The position numbers and the translations under genes were made by a program. From assembly GCA_947446865.1 (NCBI GenBank), contig CANFHX010000006.1, positions 58,361 through 122,360 on the forward strand: a stretch of 64,000 bases of DNA, written 5' to 3'. How positions within the stretch are numbered: the first letter of the stretch is position 1; every line of letters starts with the position of its first letter. This document shows, in pieces, positions 52,156 to 60,536 of the stretch. The notes beneath the pieces were generated by a model. That model searched no databases. It was not told where the DNA came from and saw nothing but the letters and a program-made list of their open reading frames with translations. Origin of the DNA: Flavobacteriaceae bacterium (GTDB lineage: Bacteria > Bacteroidota > Bacteroidia > Flavobacteriales > Flavobacteriaceae).

Positions 52156-53745
52156 ATGAGTTTTTTAAAAGAAATATTACGTCGCAGAACTTTCGGAATT
52201 ATATCGCATCCCGATGCTGGAAAAACTACTTTAACCGAGAAATTATTGCTTTTTGGAGGAGCCATCCAAGAGGCTGGCGCTGTTAAAAACAATAAGATTA
52301 AGAAAGGTGCAACTAGTGACTTTATGGAAATTGAACGCCAAAGGGGGATTTCTGTGGCCACCTCGGTTTTAGCTTTTAATTATAAAAATAAAAAGATAAA
52401 CATCCTAGACACACCAGGTCACAAGGATTTTGCCGAAGATACTTTTAGAACCTTAACGGCTGTAGATAGCGTAATTGTTGTGATTGACGTTGCGAAAGGT
52501 GTTGAGGAACAAACCGAAAAATTAGTGTCGGTTTGTAGAATGCGTAAAATTCCGATTATTGTTTTTATAAACAAATTGGATAGAGAAGGAAAAGATGCCT
52601 TCGATTTAATGGATGAAGTAGAAAAGAAACTTGGTCTTCATGTAACCCCGTTGAGTTTTCCTATTGGGATGGGGTATGATTTTCAAGGAATTTATAATAT
52701 TTGGGAAAAGAATATCAATCTTTTTAGTGGAGATAGCAGAAAAAACATTGAAGACACTATCGCTATTTCGGATTTAATGAGTCCAGAATTAGGGAAACTT
52801 ATTGGAGAAAAACCAGCAGAAAAACTTAGGGAAGAATTAGAATTGATTGAGGAGGTTTACCCTCCATTTAACAAAGAAGAATATTTAGAAGGAAATTTGC
52901 AACCAGTGTTTTTTGGTTCGGCATTAAATAATTTTGGAGTTCGCGAACTACTAGATTGTTTTGTAGAAATCGCTCCAACTCCAAGACCTAAAGAATCAGA
53001 CACCCGATTAGTAATGCCGGAAGAAGAAAAACTATCTGGATTTGTGTTTAAAATCCATGCTAATATGGACCCGAAACACCGGGACCGTCTTGCTTTTATC
53101 AAAATTGTATCGGGAACTTTTGAGCGGAACAAACCATATATGCACGTTCGATTAAATAAGAGTTTAAAATTTTCTAGTCCGAATGCTTTTTTTGCAGAAA
53201 AGAAAGAAATTGTAGATATTTCCTACCCTGGAGATATTGTTGGATTGCATGATACGGGTAATTTCAAAATTGGAGATACTTTAACCGAAGGAGAAATAAT
53301 GAATTTTAGAGGAATTCCTAGTTTCTCTCCAGAACATTTTAGATACATTAATAATGCCGACCCAATGAAAGCAAAACAATTGGAAAAAGGGGTGGATCAA
53401 TTAATGGATGAAGGGGTTGCACAGTTATTTACTTTGGAAATGAACAACCGAAAAGTAATTGGAACAGTTGGTGCGTTGCAGTATGAAGTAATCCAATACC
53501 GTTTGGAACACGAATACGGCGCGAAATGTACTTATGAGAATTTCCCAGTTCATAAAGCGTGTTGGGTAAAGCCTGATGATGCAAAAAATGAAGAGTTTAG
53601 AGAATTTAAACGAGTAAAGCAAAAATTCTTAGCTCATGATAAATACAACCAATTGGTGTTTTTAGCCGATTCGGATTTTACTATTCAAATGACACAAAGC
53701 AAATATCCAAGTGTGAAATTATTTTTCACCTCAGAATTTGAATAA
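52156..53745 (+). CDS. prfC: peptide chain release factor 3
   Basis: GTPase that recycles RF1/RF2 from the ribosome after termination. The 529 residues from the ATG at 52156 equal the length of E. coli RF3. An upstream TTG lies in the -7 box and is excluded. G1 is SHPDAGKTTLTEK, the switch region SDFMEIERQRGISVATS (RF3-type rather than EF-G), G3 DTPGHKDF, G4 NKLDREGKDAF. RF3 domains II and III follow. Single gene, closed by a strong palindromic terminator. Confidence 0.95.
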   Translation: MSFLKEILRRRTFGIISHPDAGKTTLTEKLLLFGGAIQEAGAVKNNKIKKGATSDFMEIERQRGISVATSVLAFNYKNKKINILDTPGHKDFAEDTFRTLTAVDSVIVVIDVAKGVEEQTEKLVSVCRMRKIPIIVFINKLDREGKDAFDLMDEVEKKLGLHVTPLSFPIGMGYDFQGIYNIWEKNINLFSGDSRKNIEDTIAISDLMSPELGKLIGEKPAEKLREELELIEEVYPPFNKEEYLEGNLQPVFFGSALNNFGVRELLDCFVEIAPTPRPKESDTRLVMPEEEKLSGFVFKIHANMDPKHRDRLAFIKIVSGTFERNKPYMHVRLNKSLKFSSPNAFFAEKKEIVDISYPGDIVGLHDTGNFKIGDTLTEGEIMNFRGIPSFSPEHFRYINNADPMKAKQLEKGVDQLMDEGVAQLFTLEMNNRKVIGTVGALQYEVIQYRLEHEYGAKCTYENFPVHKACWVKPDDAKNEEFREFKRVKQKFLAHDKYNQLVFLADSDFTIQMTQSKYPSVKLFFTSEFE

Positions 53746-53766
53746 TATTCTTAAAAAAAGAACATA

Positions 53767-53802
53767 AAAAAAACTCGTTTAGAAATCTAAACGAGTTTTT
53801 TT
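53767..53802. terminator. bidirectional terminator, ACTCGTTTAGA family copy 3
   Basis: Arms of 17 bp (53767-53783 / 53786-53802) with A-run and T-run between the convergent prfC and TPR genes. Same core as 28810-28845 and 31724-31759. Confidence 0.85.
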
Positions 53803-53816
53803 AGGACTATTAATTT

Positions 53817-55481
53817 TTATTTTAATTTTTTTAATGATTCCGTTGCATAAACATTAGTTGCGTCTAAAGCTAATGTTTTACCAAAATACTCTTTAGCTTT
53901 TGCCTTATCGGTATTAGCATAAAAAGCTGCAATACTATTATAAGCTTCTGTTACCTTGGTTTTGTTTTTATTAATTTCTTCCTCTCCTTTAGCAATTACT
54001 ATATCCAAATATTTTTGATAAGTGTCTGCCATTACATCGTCCTTTTCTAAAGTGCTGTTAATTCTAGCTTTATATAAATAAGCTTCTTGATAAGTTGGAG
54101 TTGCAGTTATTACAGTATCCATAGCTTTATCCGCATTTTGAAGGGCAACTACATTTACATCTTTTAGCTCTTTACCTCTATTTTCGGTTAAAACAGAAAG
54201 TCCATAATATACATTATCCTCTAAATTGTTTCTAGAATTAGGATTGGTAATTGCCAATTCAAATAAAGAACTAGAAATATCATATAACTTTAGAGCGAAA
54301 TATTTTTTTCCAACTTCATTTAACCCATTAGTCATTACGATATCCATTTCTAATGCTTTTTTCAAATCGGTTGTTCCTAATGTTAACATTGCAGAATCAA
54401 CTGTTTTACCATCTGCAGCAACTGATTTAGCAACTTTTGCCAATCCTAAATTATAATAATCTGCCGCAATAATTTTATTTGTACTTGAGGATGTAAAGTC
54501 AGTTAATGCTTTAATAGCAGCATCAAAATTTCCGTTTTGATAAGCAGAATACCCTAGGTATCTCAAGATACGAGGATTTACTTTATCTAATTTTTGCATT
54601 GCATTTGCTTCCAATTCCAAAGCTTTATAATCTTTTGCTAAGATTAAAAAATCAGCATGGCGCATACGAGAAGGCAAAGAATAATCCGTTAAACTCATGT
54701 ACTTTTCATAATTGCTTAAGGCCTTAGCAATATTTTCGGTGTAAGTTGATGGTTTGTTATTAGCCCATAAATAATAGGTTTCAGCATATTCACGATATAA
54801 AGGTCCGTAATTTGGATTCAAAGCCAATACTTCGTCATAAGCTTTTATTGCTTCTACATAAGCTTTAGCTCCTTTTAACAAAACCCCTAATTGCATTTTG
54901 GCTCTTATTAAAGTATTATCAATTGCATAAGCATCTCTATAGGAAACATAAGCATCATTTTGGCTTTTATCTCCATAATAAGCATCGCCTAAAATTAATT
55001 TTACATTTGCATCATTAGGATTTACAAGCTGTGCTTTAGTTAATAAATTAATAGCAGCTTTATAATCTGGTTTAGAATTATTCATATAAGCTTGCGCTAT
55101 ATATAAGTATTCTTCAACATCTCTCTTTTTTAATTCCTTAATAACTTGATCAAACTTAGATTGAGCTGCAACAGTATTTCCGTTTTCCAAATCCATTTGA
55201 CCTAAACCAATAGTGTTAAATCTAGCTCCATCGGTAGCGGACAATCCTTTCTGAAAATAAATTTTAGCGGAGTCTTCTAGGCTTTGTTTAAGATAAATAG
55301 ATCCGAGTAAAAAGTCTGCTTTTCCGTTATCTGCTTTAGCTTGAATACTATTTTTAAGCATAGTTTTAGCTTTTTCATATTGTTCTGCATCGATTGCTTT
55401 TTTTGCTTGATCTATATCTTGGGCATGCCCAGCTACAGCAGCTGTTAAAAAAACTAGGCTTAATATCTTATAATTTTTCAT
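53817..55481 (-). CDS. secreted TPR-repeat protein
   Basis: Periplasmic protein of 554 residues with signal peptide about 1-20 (AAVAGHAQ) and tetratricopeptide-type helix pairs through most of the chain, for example AYDEVLALNPNYGPLYREYA and GYSAYQNGNFDAAIKAL. TPR units act as protein-binding scaffolds. It is the last gene of the ExbB-ExbD-ExbD-TonB-small protein-PstS operon, starting 14 bp after the PstS stop, so it may bind one of these components. The binding partner is not predictable. Confidence 0.87.
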   Translation of the reverse strand: MKNYKILSLVFLTAAVAGHAQDIDQAKKAIDAEQYEKAKTMLKNSIQAKADNGKADFLLGSIYLKQSLEDSAKIYFQKGLSATDGARFNTIGLGQMDLENGNTVAAQSKFDQVIKELKKRDVEEYLYIAQAYMNNSKPDYKAAINLLTKAQLVNPNDANVKLILGDAYYGDKSQNDAYVSYRDAYAIDNTLIRAKMQLGVLLKGAKAYVEAIKAYDEVLALNPNYGPLYREYAETYYLWANNKPSTYTENIAKALSNYEKYMSLTDYSLPSRMRHADFLILAKDYKALELEANAMQKLDKVNPRILRYLGYSAYQNGNFDAAIKALTDFTSSSTNKIIAADYYNLGLAKVAKSVAADGKTVDSAMLTLGTTDLKKALEMDIVMTNGLNEVGKKYFALKLYDISSSLFELAITNPNSRNNLEDNVYYGLSVLTENRGKELKDVNVVALQNADKAMDTVITATPTYQEAYLYKARINSTLEKDDVMADTYQKYLDIVIAKGEEEINKNKTKVTEAYNSIAAFYANTDKAKAKEYFGKTLALDATNVYATESLKKLK

Positions 55482-55495
55482 CTTATTGCGTATTT

Positions 55496-56413
55496 CTAAT
55501 TACTTTCAATTTTATTTCTAATACTTATATTTCGACTTGGTTCTCGCACAGGAGCAAGACCGGATTTTAATATTATTCTTTGTCCAATTTCTCCAGATAT
55601 AAAAGAAGCAAAGCCAATGCCTAAACCTTCAAATCCTTGACAATTGATAATATACAAAACACGTGCCAAAGGGTATTTTCTAGTTGCTATATTCTCTTGA
55701 CTGGGATAAACATATCCATTTGTATTCTTATCTTTTATACTTAAAACTGTAATTTTTTCAAGAATTTTTTTTGTTGCTGGACTCGGTTGAAAAATCCAAT
55801 TAACACCTACCACTCCAATCATTCCTTCATTTTTAGATACATATTGAAGTACTTCCTCATTGGTTGTAAATGAAAAAACTCCTGTATCGGGCATGCTTTT
55901 TAATCCTGCTAATTCTAAAAAATAACGAGTTGTGCTAGAGTTAGCATTGTCAAATACCAAACCTTTAATTTTTGTTGGATTTCCTTTTAAAAACGCTACA
56001 ATTTCAGAAATATCTTGAATGGAATCCTTTGATGTTTTATTTTTTATTAATGCTATTGCGTCAATAGCAAAAGGAGTTTCTAAAGGAGTTATTTTTTTGT
56101 TTTTGAATATTGTTTTTTCAACTGCATTCAATTTTCGGGATAAAATTATTGTACGAGCTTTATTGTTTACAAACGACTGTACGCTTTCTTTTTCCGATTG
56201 TGGCAGTAATTTAATAGTAGCATTGTATTGACTTTCAAATACCGCAACCTGATCTTCAATTATTGGCAAAATAGATTCATCTACTAAAATAGAAGTAGTT
56301 CCAGTTAGTATGGTTTCTTTGTTATCCGAATCTCCTTTGCAAGAATAAAGGCCAACAAGCACCAATCCAATACCAAATAAAATGGCTGCTATTTTGTTTT
56401 TGAAATTAATCAT
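55496..56413 (-). CDS. PstS-like phosphate-binding-protein-fold lipoprotein
   Basis: Lipoprotein of 305 residues with lipobox ending at C25 (LVLVGLYSC). The chain has the type II periplasmic binding protein layout of PstS: GTTSILVDESILPI near the N-terminus, then FAIDAIALIKN, DNANSSTTRYFLEL and NEGMIGVVGVNWIF. The NANSSTTR region resembles the phosphate-binding loop SGT of PstS. No pstCAB transporter genes are adjacent; instead it sits in a TonB operon, overlapping the small membrane protein gene. It could bind phosphate or another anion for outer-membrane uptake, or have a structural role. Confidence 0.82.
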   Translation of the reverse strand: MINFKNKIAAILFGIGLVLVGLYSCKGDSDNKETILTGTTSILVDESILPIIEDQVAVFESQYNATIKLLPQSEKESVQSFVNNKARTIILSRKLNAVEKTIFKNKKITPLETPFAIDAIALIKNKTSKDSIQDISEIVAFLKGNPTKIKGLVFDNANSSTTRYFLELAGLKSMPDTGVFSFTTNEEVLQYVSKNEGMIGVVGVNWIFQPSPATKKILEKITVLSIKDKNTNGYVYPSQENIATRKYPLARVLYIINCQGFEGLGIGFASFISGEIGQRIILKSGLAPVREPSRNISIRNKIESN

Positions 56414-56639
56414 CTGAATCGGTTTTTAATAATCGCCAAAATCTAAAAAATCCATATACAATTAGTAAAACCCCTAAAGCAATTCGATATTTGGTTTCCA
56501 TTCGAATAGGAAATTTGGTCCAAAATATAAGAATTACTCCTAGTGTTAAATATATCATAAGAAACAAAATACCTATAAATAGAAGAAATCGCTCTTTAAG
56601 CGATTTCTTCTTGTAGTTTATAACTATTTGCTTAAACAT
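56406..56639 (-). CDS. small two-helix membrane protein in the TonB operon
   Basis: Protein of 77 residues. Start chosen at 56639 (MFKQIVINYKKKS): a longer in-frame start at 56774 would overlap tonB by over 130 bp. Two membrane helices (about 18-40 and 53-70) with a basic N-terminus and the tail KTDSDD. No family recognised. It lies 1 bp after the tonB stop, and its end overlaps the PstS-like gene by 8 bp, so it is tightly co-translated. A 12-bp inverted repeat (56582-56610) lies in its first codons. Confidence 0.78.
   Translation of the reverse strand: MFKQIVINYKKKSLKERFLLFIGILFLMIYLTLGVILIFWTKFPIRMETKYRIALGVLLIVYGFFRFWRLLKTDSDD
56582..56610 (-). other. strong hairpin within the small membrane protein gene
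   Basis: Perfect 12-bp inverted repeat GAAGAAATCGCT (56582-56593) / AGCGATTTCTTC (56599-56610), 5-bp loop, about 30 nt inside the reading frame. No T-run follows. It could tune translation or stability between tonB and the downstream genes. Confidence 0.5.
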
Positions 56640-56640
56640 A

Positions 56641-57435
56641 TTATTCTTCAGGATTTTCAATAGAGAAAGTTTGTATAAAAGCACAACGCACTTTTCTACC
56701 ATTTTGTTCTGCTGGAGTCCATTTAGGGCTTTTACGCAATACTCTTTCTGCTTCTTTTCCAGAACCATATCCAATATCTTTCAATACTTTAATATCCGTT
56801 AAGGAACCATCTTTTTCCACAACAAATGAAACGGTTACTTTACCTTTAAGACCTGGTTCATCTGGAGGAGAGAAATTATTTTTAAGGAAACTAGCCCACT
56901 TTCCACCTGGAAAAGATGGTTGCACCTCAATACCTGCTGAATTATAAATAGTATTATCATCTACCACATCTTGAGGTGGTCCATTTCCTGGAGGATCAAC
57001 AGATAAAGGAGCGTCTTTATCTCCTTTGATATCTTCTTTTCCAAGATTTTTATCTTTAAGATCTTCTGTTTTTGGTGGCTCTTCGGTTACATCTTCTTTT
57101 CTAGCAACAACAGGCTTTACAAACTTTACCACATCCTCTTTTGGTTTTGGAGGTGGAGGTGGTTTTAAATCTTCTTTTGGCTTTTCTGCTTTAGGAGGTA
57201 GTTTAACTGCAGTTATTCTATCATGCAAACCTTCATCATTGCTACTTGTAACATTACTAATAAAATCTGCAATGATAGGAGTAGCCATTGCTAAAGCAAA
57301 AACTATAGCTCCTATTCCTAATGCTTTTAAATTAGTACTATCACTTCGTTTACGCAAGTCATAGGCACCATAACTTTTGTTACGTCCTTCAAAAACGATG
57401 TCCAACCATTTTTTTCCTAATAGGTCTATTTTCAT
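56641..57435 (-). CDS. tonB: energy transducer TonB
   Basis: Protein of 264 residues that should couple the proton-motive force from ExbB/ExbD to outer-membrane receptors. It has a cytoplasmic N-terminus with RNKSYGAYDLRKR, one membrane helix (about 38-58), a proline/lysine-rich periplasmic spacer (PPPPPKPKEDV, EEPPKTEDL) and a C-terminal TonB domain with FPGGKWASFLKNNF, VSFVVEKDGSL and SPKWTPAEQNG. Same operon as ExbB and two ExbD proteins. Bacteroidetes genomes have several TonB sets; its receptor is unknown. Confidence 0.93.
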   Translation of the reverse strand: MKIDLLGKKWLDIVFEGRNKSYGAYDLRKRSDSTNLKALGIGAIVFALAMATPIIADFISNVTSSNDEGLHDRITAVKLPPKAEKPKEDLKPPPPPKPKEDVVKFVKPVVARKEDVTEEPPKTEDLKDKNLGKEDIKGDKDAPLSVDPPGNGPPQDVVDDNTIYNSAGIEVQPSFPGGKWASFLKNNFSPPDEPGLKGKVTVSFVVEKDGSLTDIKVLKDIGYGSGKEAERVLRKSPKWTPAEQNGRKVRCAFIQTFSIENPEE

Positions 57436-57465
57436 CTTTTTGTTATTTTATAAATGCCAAAAGCA

Positions 57466-58026
57466 TTATTTATTAATTTCTTCTGCTAATTTATTTTCCT
57501 CAGGGGTAAACTCATTAACTATAGCATAAGTAGGCACTTTACAAATTGCCATTTCATCTAAAATATCCACCAAGTTTTTGTAGGTTGACTTTTTGGTAGG
57601 TTTAATGATAACAATCATTCCCTTCTTTTTGTCCCCCATAACTTCTGGAATAGATAGTACTCTTTTCAATAATTCTTTACGAATTCCATTACTACTGTAA
57701 TCAGTCGTTGTTGGAGCACCTCCAACTTCTGGAGCATCTAAAAGTCCGTGATACCATTTAATTTGGTCATTCGCACCTAGAATAATAGTAAGTGTTCTTC
57801 TTTGATCTGTTTTAATAGGTTTTATTTTTGTTAAAGTATCATCTTTAGCAGGTAAACCTAAAGGCATCGATTGTGGTTTAGACAACGAGGTAGTTAGCAT
57901 AAAGAAGGTAATCAACAAGAACGCTAAATCTACCATTGCGGTAAGATCTACTTTAGAGTTTTGTTTTTTACTTCTTACTTTGCCACCTTTACCACCGCCA
58001 CCATCGCCGGTATTTAATTCAGCCAT
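57466..58026 (-). CDS. ExbD/TolR-family biopolymer transport protein
   Basis: Inner-membrane proton-channel subunit of 186 residues with one N-terminal helix (about 27-47) that carries the essential aspartate in DLTAMVDLAFLLITFFML, then a periplasmic domain with KKGMIVIIKPTKKS and NLVDILDEMAICKVPTYAIV. A glycine-rich N-terminus (GDGGGGKGGK) precedes the helix. It lies 26 bp after a second exbD and 30 bp before tonB. Two distinct ExbD paralogues in one operon are common in Bacteroidetes. Confidence 0.92.
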   Translation of the reverse strand: MAELNTGDGGGGKGGKVRSKKQNSKVDLTAMVDLAFLLITFFMLTTSLSKPQSMPLGLPAKDDTLTKIKPIKTDQRRTLTIILGANDQIKWYHGLLDAPEVGGAPTTTDYSSNGIRKELLKRVLSIPEVMGDKKKGMIVIIKPTKKSTYKNLVDILDEMAICKVPTYAIVNEFTPEENKLAEEINK

Positions 58027-58052
58027 TGTATATCTTTTAAATAATTATTAAA

Positions 58053-58691
58053 TTAATTTGTTTTAGGTTTAGCTCTTAAGCCAGTTACTAAAGCAAAATT
58101 ATTTATTTTTTGATCTTGTAACATATCCATAATTTTTCTAATTTGTGGATATTGTTGTTTAGCATCGCCTTTAATTGCGAAGTCCAGTTCTTTATCTTTA
58201 GCTAAATCTACATTATTAGCTTTTCTAACATACATAATCCAATCTTTTAATTCATTATTAGTTGAATCTATTGGAATACCTGGTTGAACGCCACTTTTAT
58301 TTCTTTCTGCATTTGGCATTGCAATTAATTGTTTCAAACCAGAAACAGGAACACCAAATTCTTCAATCAAAGAAAACTGAGCAATTTCGGCAGGAGTGAA
58401 TTTAACTCCGTACTTTTCCCCCATTAATTCAAGGGTTTTAGCACGAACATCTCTATCCTTCATCCCAAAAAATACACTTTCGCCAACACTATTTTTACCA
58501 ACTGTAAGGGTAACTAATCCTGTTTCAGGAAGTTTAGTTTGCACAGTAGATGCAGGTGTTTGTACTGGTAATGGCTCTGGTTGTTTTGCTGTAGCGGTCA
58601 AAATGAAGAACGTAAGCAAAAGGAAAGCCACATCACACATAGCGGTCATGTCAATAGATGTTGCCTTTTTGGACATTTTTATTTTAGCCAT
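58053..58691 (-). CDS. ExbD/TolR-family biopolymer transport protein (second paralogue)
   Basis: Protein of 212 residues with the membrane helix about 15-36 (DMTAMCDVAFLLLTFFILTA), which carries the conserved aspartate, and a periplasmic domain containing KAKELDFAIKGDAKQQYPQI-like segment and LQDQKINNFALVTGL. It differs clearly from the neighbouring ExbD in the region after the helix, so the two probably form a heteromer rather than being redundant. It follows exbB by 51 bp. Confidence 0.9.
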   Translation of the reverse strand: MAKIKMSKKATSIDMTAMCDVAFLLLTFFILTATAKQPEPLPVQTPASTVQTKLPETGLVTLTVGKNSVGESVFFGMKDRDVRAKTLELMGEKYGVKFTPAEIAQFSLIEEFGVPVSGLKQLIAMPNAERNKSGVQPGIPIDSTNNELKDWIMYVRKANNVDLAKDKELDFAIKGDAKQQYPQIRKIMDMLQDQKINNFALVTGLRAKPKTN

Positions 58692-58742
58692 TTTTATCTA
58701 TTTGTTATCTCTTTGAAAAATTAATTTCAAAAAAATTAATTA

Positions 58743-59579
58743 TTATTTAATACTTCCTCTCATTCTTCTGTAAGAATTCACAATTGCAGTACCTGCTTCG
58801 TCAATAGAATACGTTAGAGTATCAATTTTTGAAGTAAAAAGATTGTACATAATAATTGCTAAAGCAGAAGTAGAAATTCCTGTTGCAGTATTGATAAGCG
58901 CTTCAGAGATACCATTTGCAAGCATCGCTTGATCTGGAGTTCCTGATGATGCTAATGCACCAAACGCTTTAATCATACCAGTTACTGTTCCTAATAATCC
59001 AGCAAGAGTACCTAAAGATACTAAAGTAGAAAGAATAGTCATGTGTTTTTCTAACATTGGCATTTCAAGAGAAGTAGCTTCTTCTATTTCTTTATGAATC
59101 ATTTCAGATGCTTCTTCGCTATTAAAACCTTCTTTTTTCACTTCTTGGTATTTAACTAATGCTGATTTTATTGCATTTGCAACAGAACCTTGTTGTTTAT
59201 CACAAGTTGCAATTGCATCTTCCATATTACCTTGAGATATATTAGATTGAATAGAAGCCATAAATTTATCTAAATTTCCTGTACCAGAAGCTTTAGAAAT
59301 AACGAAAAATCTTTCGAAAGAGAACACAATAACCATCAATAAACATCCTAATAAAACTGGCACAATAGAACCACCTTTATAAACCATTCCTAAATAATTT
59401 CCTGCAATTGGAGCACCTGCTTCAGCACCAGATTTCATTGCTTCAGCATTTTGAAAATTTCCTGGAGCACCCATGATAAATTTCCATACTAAAAATCCTA
59501 CAACGATACAAGATGCGATGATAATTCCTGTCATCATTCCTCCACCATTAGCCCCATTTTCTTTTTTTGCGTTTGCCAT
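58743..59579 (-). CDS. exbB: ExbB/TolQ/MotA-family proton channel protein
   Basis: First gene of the TonB operon, 278 residues. Three membrane helices: about 15-35 (GMMTGIIIASCIVVGFLVWK is one), then about 70-90 (IVPVLLGCLLMVIVFSFERFF) and about 180-235 (LVSLGTLAGLLGTVTGMIKAF, ISTSALAIIMYNLF), with the GTVxGM-type motif of MotA/TolQ/ExbB. It forms the pore with ExbD that drives TonB. Promoter at 59645-59652. Family call firm, the exact ExbB/TolQ split is by context. Confidence 0.92.
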   Translation of the reverse strand: MANAKKENGANGGGMMTGIIIASCIVVGFLVWKFIMGAPGNFQNAEAMKSGAEAGAPIAGNYLGMVYKGGSIVPVLLGCLLMVIVFSFERFFVISKASGTGNLDKFMASIQSNISQGNMEDAIATCDKQQGSVANAIKSALVKYQEVKKEGFNSEEASEMIHKEIEEATSLEMPMLEKHMTILSTLVSLGTLAGLLGTVTGMIKAFGALASSGTPDQAMLANGISEALINTATGISTSALAIIMYNLFTSKIDTLTYSIDEAGTAIVNSYRRMRGSIK

Positions 59580-59644
59580 TTTTTTTTAAATTTAATAGTT
59601 TTTAATAATTTATAAGTTTTAATTGTAATAAACTTGAATAGGAG

Positions 59645-59652
59645 CAAATTTA
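59645..59652 (-). promoter_or_regulatory. TonB operon promoter, -7 box
   Basis: Minus strand TAAATTTG matches TAnnTTTG, 66 bp before the exbB start. No -33 match at the usual spacing. Confidence 0.5.
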
Positions 59653-60063
59653 ATTTTTTAGTTGTAATAAAAAAACTTTTTTTTACTTTTAATTAAAGGT
59701 CTATTTACGAAAACGTTTTCGGTAACATAAACTTAACATTAGCAAGCCCTAAACCATGAATTATTATTAACTACAAATACTTAAAAATATTGTTTAGCAA
59801 AATGATAAAAAAAGGTTAAAAAATTAATAATCTGATTTTTATGGATTAAAAATTCAAATTATAGAAATAGAATTTTGTCTTTTATGAAGATGAAAACCAA
59901 ATTTATCATATATTTATTTGAGATAAAAATAATATTCTCTTCATGTGGTCATTTTTGCAAATGAAACTTAAAACAGAATCTTATATTAAAGAAATTTGCT
60001 TTTTAGTTTTGGCGGTGTATTATAAAAGTTACAATAAATTCGCTTTGAAATCCAAAATAAAAT
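59653..60063. other. AT-rich intergenic region between exbB and the cupin gene
   Basis: About 410 bp. A short frame from 59884 would encode 26 residues that look like a lipoprotein signal (FSSCG) but stops at once, so I read no gene here. TAGTTTTG (60005-60012) is a second possible -7 box for the cupin gene. No palindrome or repeat stood out. Confidence 0.5.
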
Positions 60064-60071
60064 TAACTTTG
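60064..60071 (+). promoter_or_regulatory. cupin gene promoter, -7 box
   Basis: TAACTTTG fits TAnnTTTG, 35 bp before the ATG; TTTG at 60044-60047 is a possible -33 box, though with a short 16-bp spacer. Confidence 0.5.
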
Positions 60072-60106
60072 TATTATAATTGGCGAATTAGCGCCTTTGC
60101 TGTAAA

Positions 60107-60466
60107 ATGAAAAAATATTTAATTCAAAAAACACCTTTTGTAGTTCCTACAACCGATGGCAAACTAATTGAAGAGCACCACGGAATACCAACAACAGGAA
60201 ATCACGAGATTTCAATTGCACACATGATTGCGCCACCTAAATGGAGCGAGCCTTTTCAAACGCCTGATTTTGAAGAATATACCTATATCATTTCTGGTAA
60301 AAAGCAATTCATTATTGAAGGGGAAACTTTAATATTAGAAGCAGGTCAATCTATTAAGATAGAAAAAAATACAAGGGTGCAATATTCCAATCCGTTTGAC
60401 GAACCTTGCGAGTATATCGCCATTTGTACTCCGGCATTTGATTTTAACAAAGTACATCGGGAGTGA
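60107..60466 (+). CDS. small cupin-domain protein
   Basis: Protein of 119 residues with a single cupin barrel: EEYTYIISGKKQFIIEGETL and a second strand set EAGQSIKIEKNTRVQY with PCEYIAICTPAF at the end. Candidate metal ligands are scattered, so the usual HxH...E...H site is not fully evident, and it could be a sugar or small-molecule binding cupin. It converges on kmo across a heptamer repeat hairpin. A link to kynurenine metabolism is only positional; it is too short for 3-hydroxyanthranilate dioxygenase. Confidence 0.83.
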   Translation: MKKYLIQKTPFVVPTTDGKLIEEHHGIPTTGNHEISIAHMIAPPKWSEPFQTPDFEEYTYIISGKKQFIIEGETLILEAGQSIKIEKNTRVQYSNPFDEPCEYIAICTPAFDFNKVHRE

Positions 60467-60536
60467 AATTCCAGTATTTAAATTCCAAATTCCAGCGATA
60501 GTCGAATTTGAAATTTGGAATTTCTTAATTGGAATT
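60467..60536. repeat. heptamer repeats forming a hairpin between the cupin gene and kmo
   Basis: Units of seven including AATTCCA (60467, 60481, 60488) and TGAAATT/TGGAATT (60509, 60516, 60530). AAATTCCAAATT (60480-60491) and AATTTGGAATTT (60512-60523) form a perfect 12-bp stem. It can act as the bidirectional terminator. The array runs into the last codons of kmo. Confidence 0.65.

Noticed and set aside
56640..56774. Longer start for the small membrane protein in the TonB operon.
   Set aside because: It would overlap tonB almost completely in another frame; the residues there are not membrane-like, and the ATG at 56639 begins right after the tonB stop.
57026..57364. Glycine/phenylalanine-rich plus-strand frame opposite tonB.
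   Set aside because: It mirrors the Pro/Lys-rich TonB spacer, and glycine codons are the complement of proline codons.
59884..59964. 26-codon frame that looks like a lipoprotein signal peptide.
   Set aside because: It stops straight after the cysteine and has no promoter. It could be a remnant, but nothing supports this.
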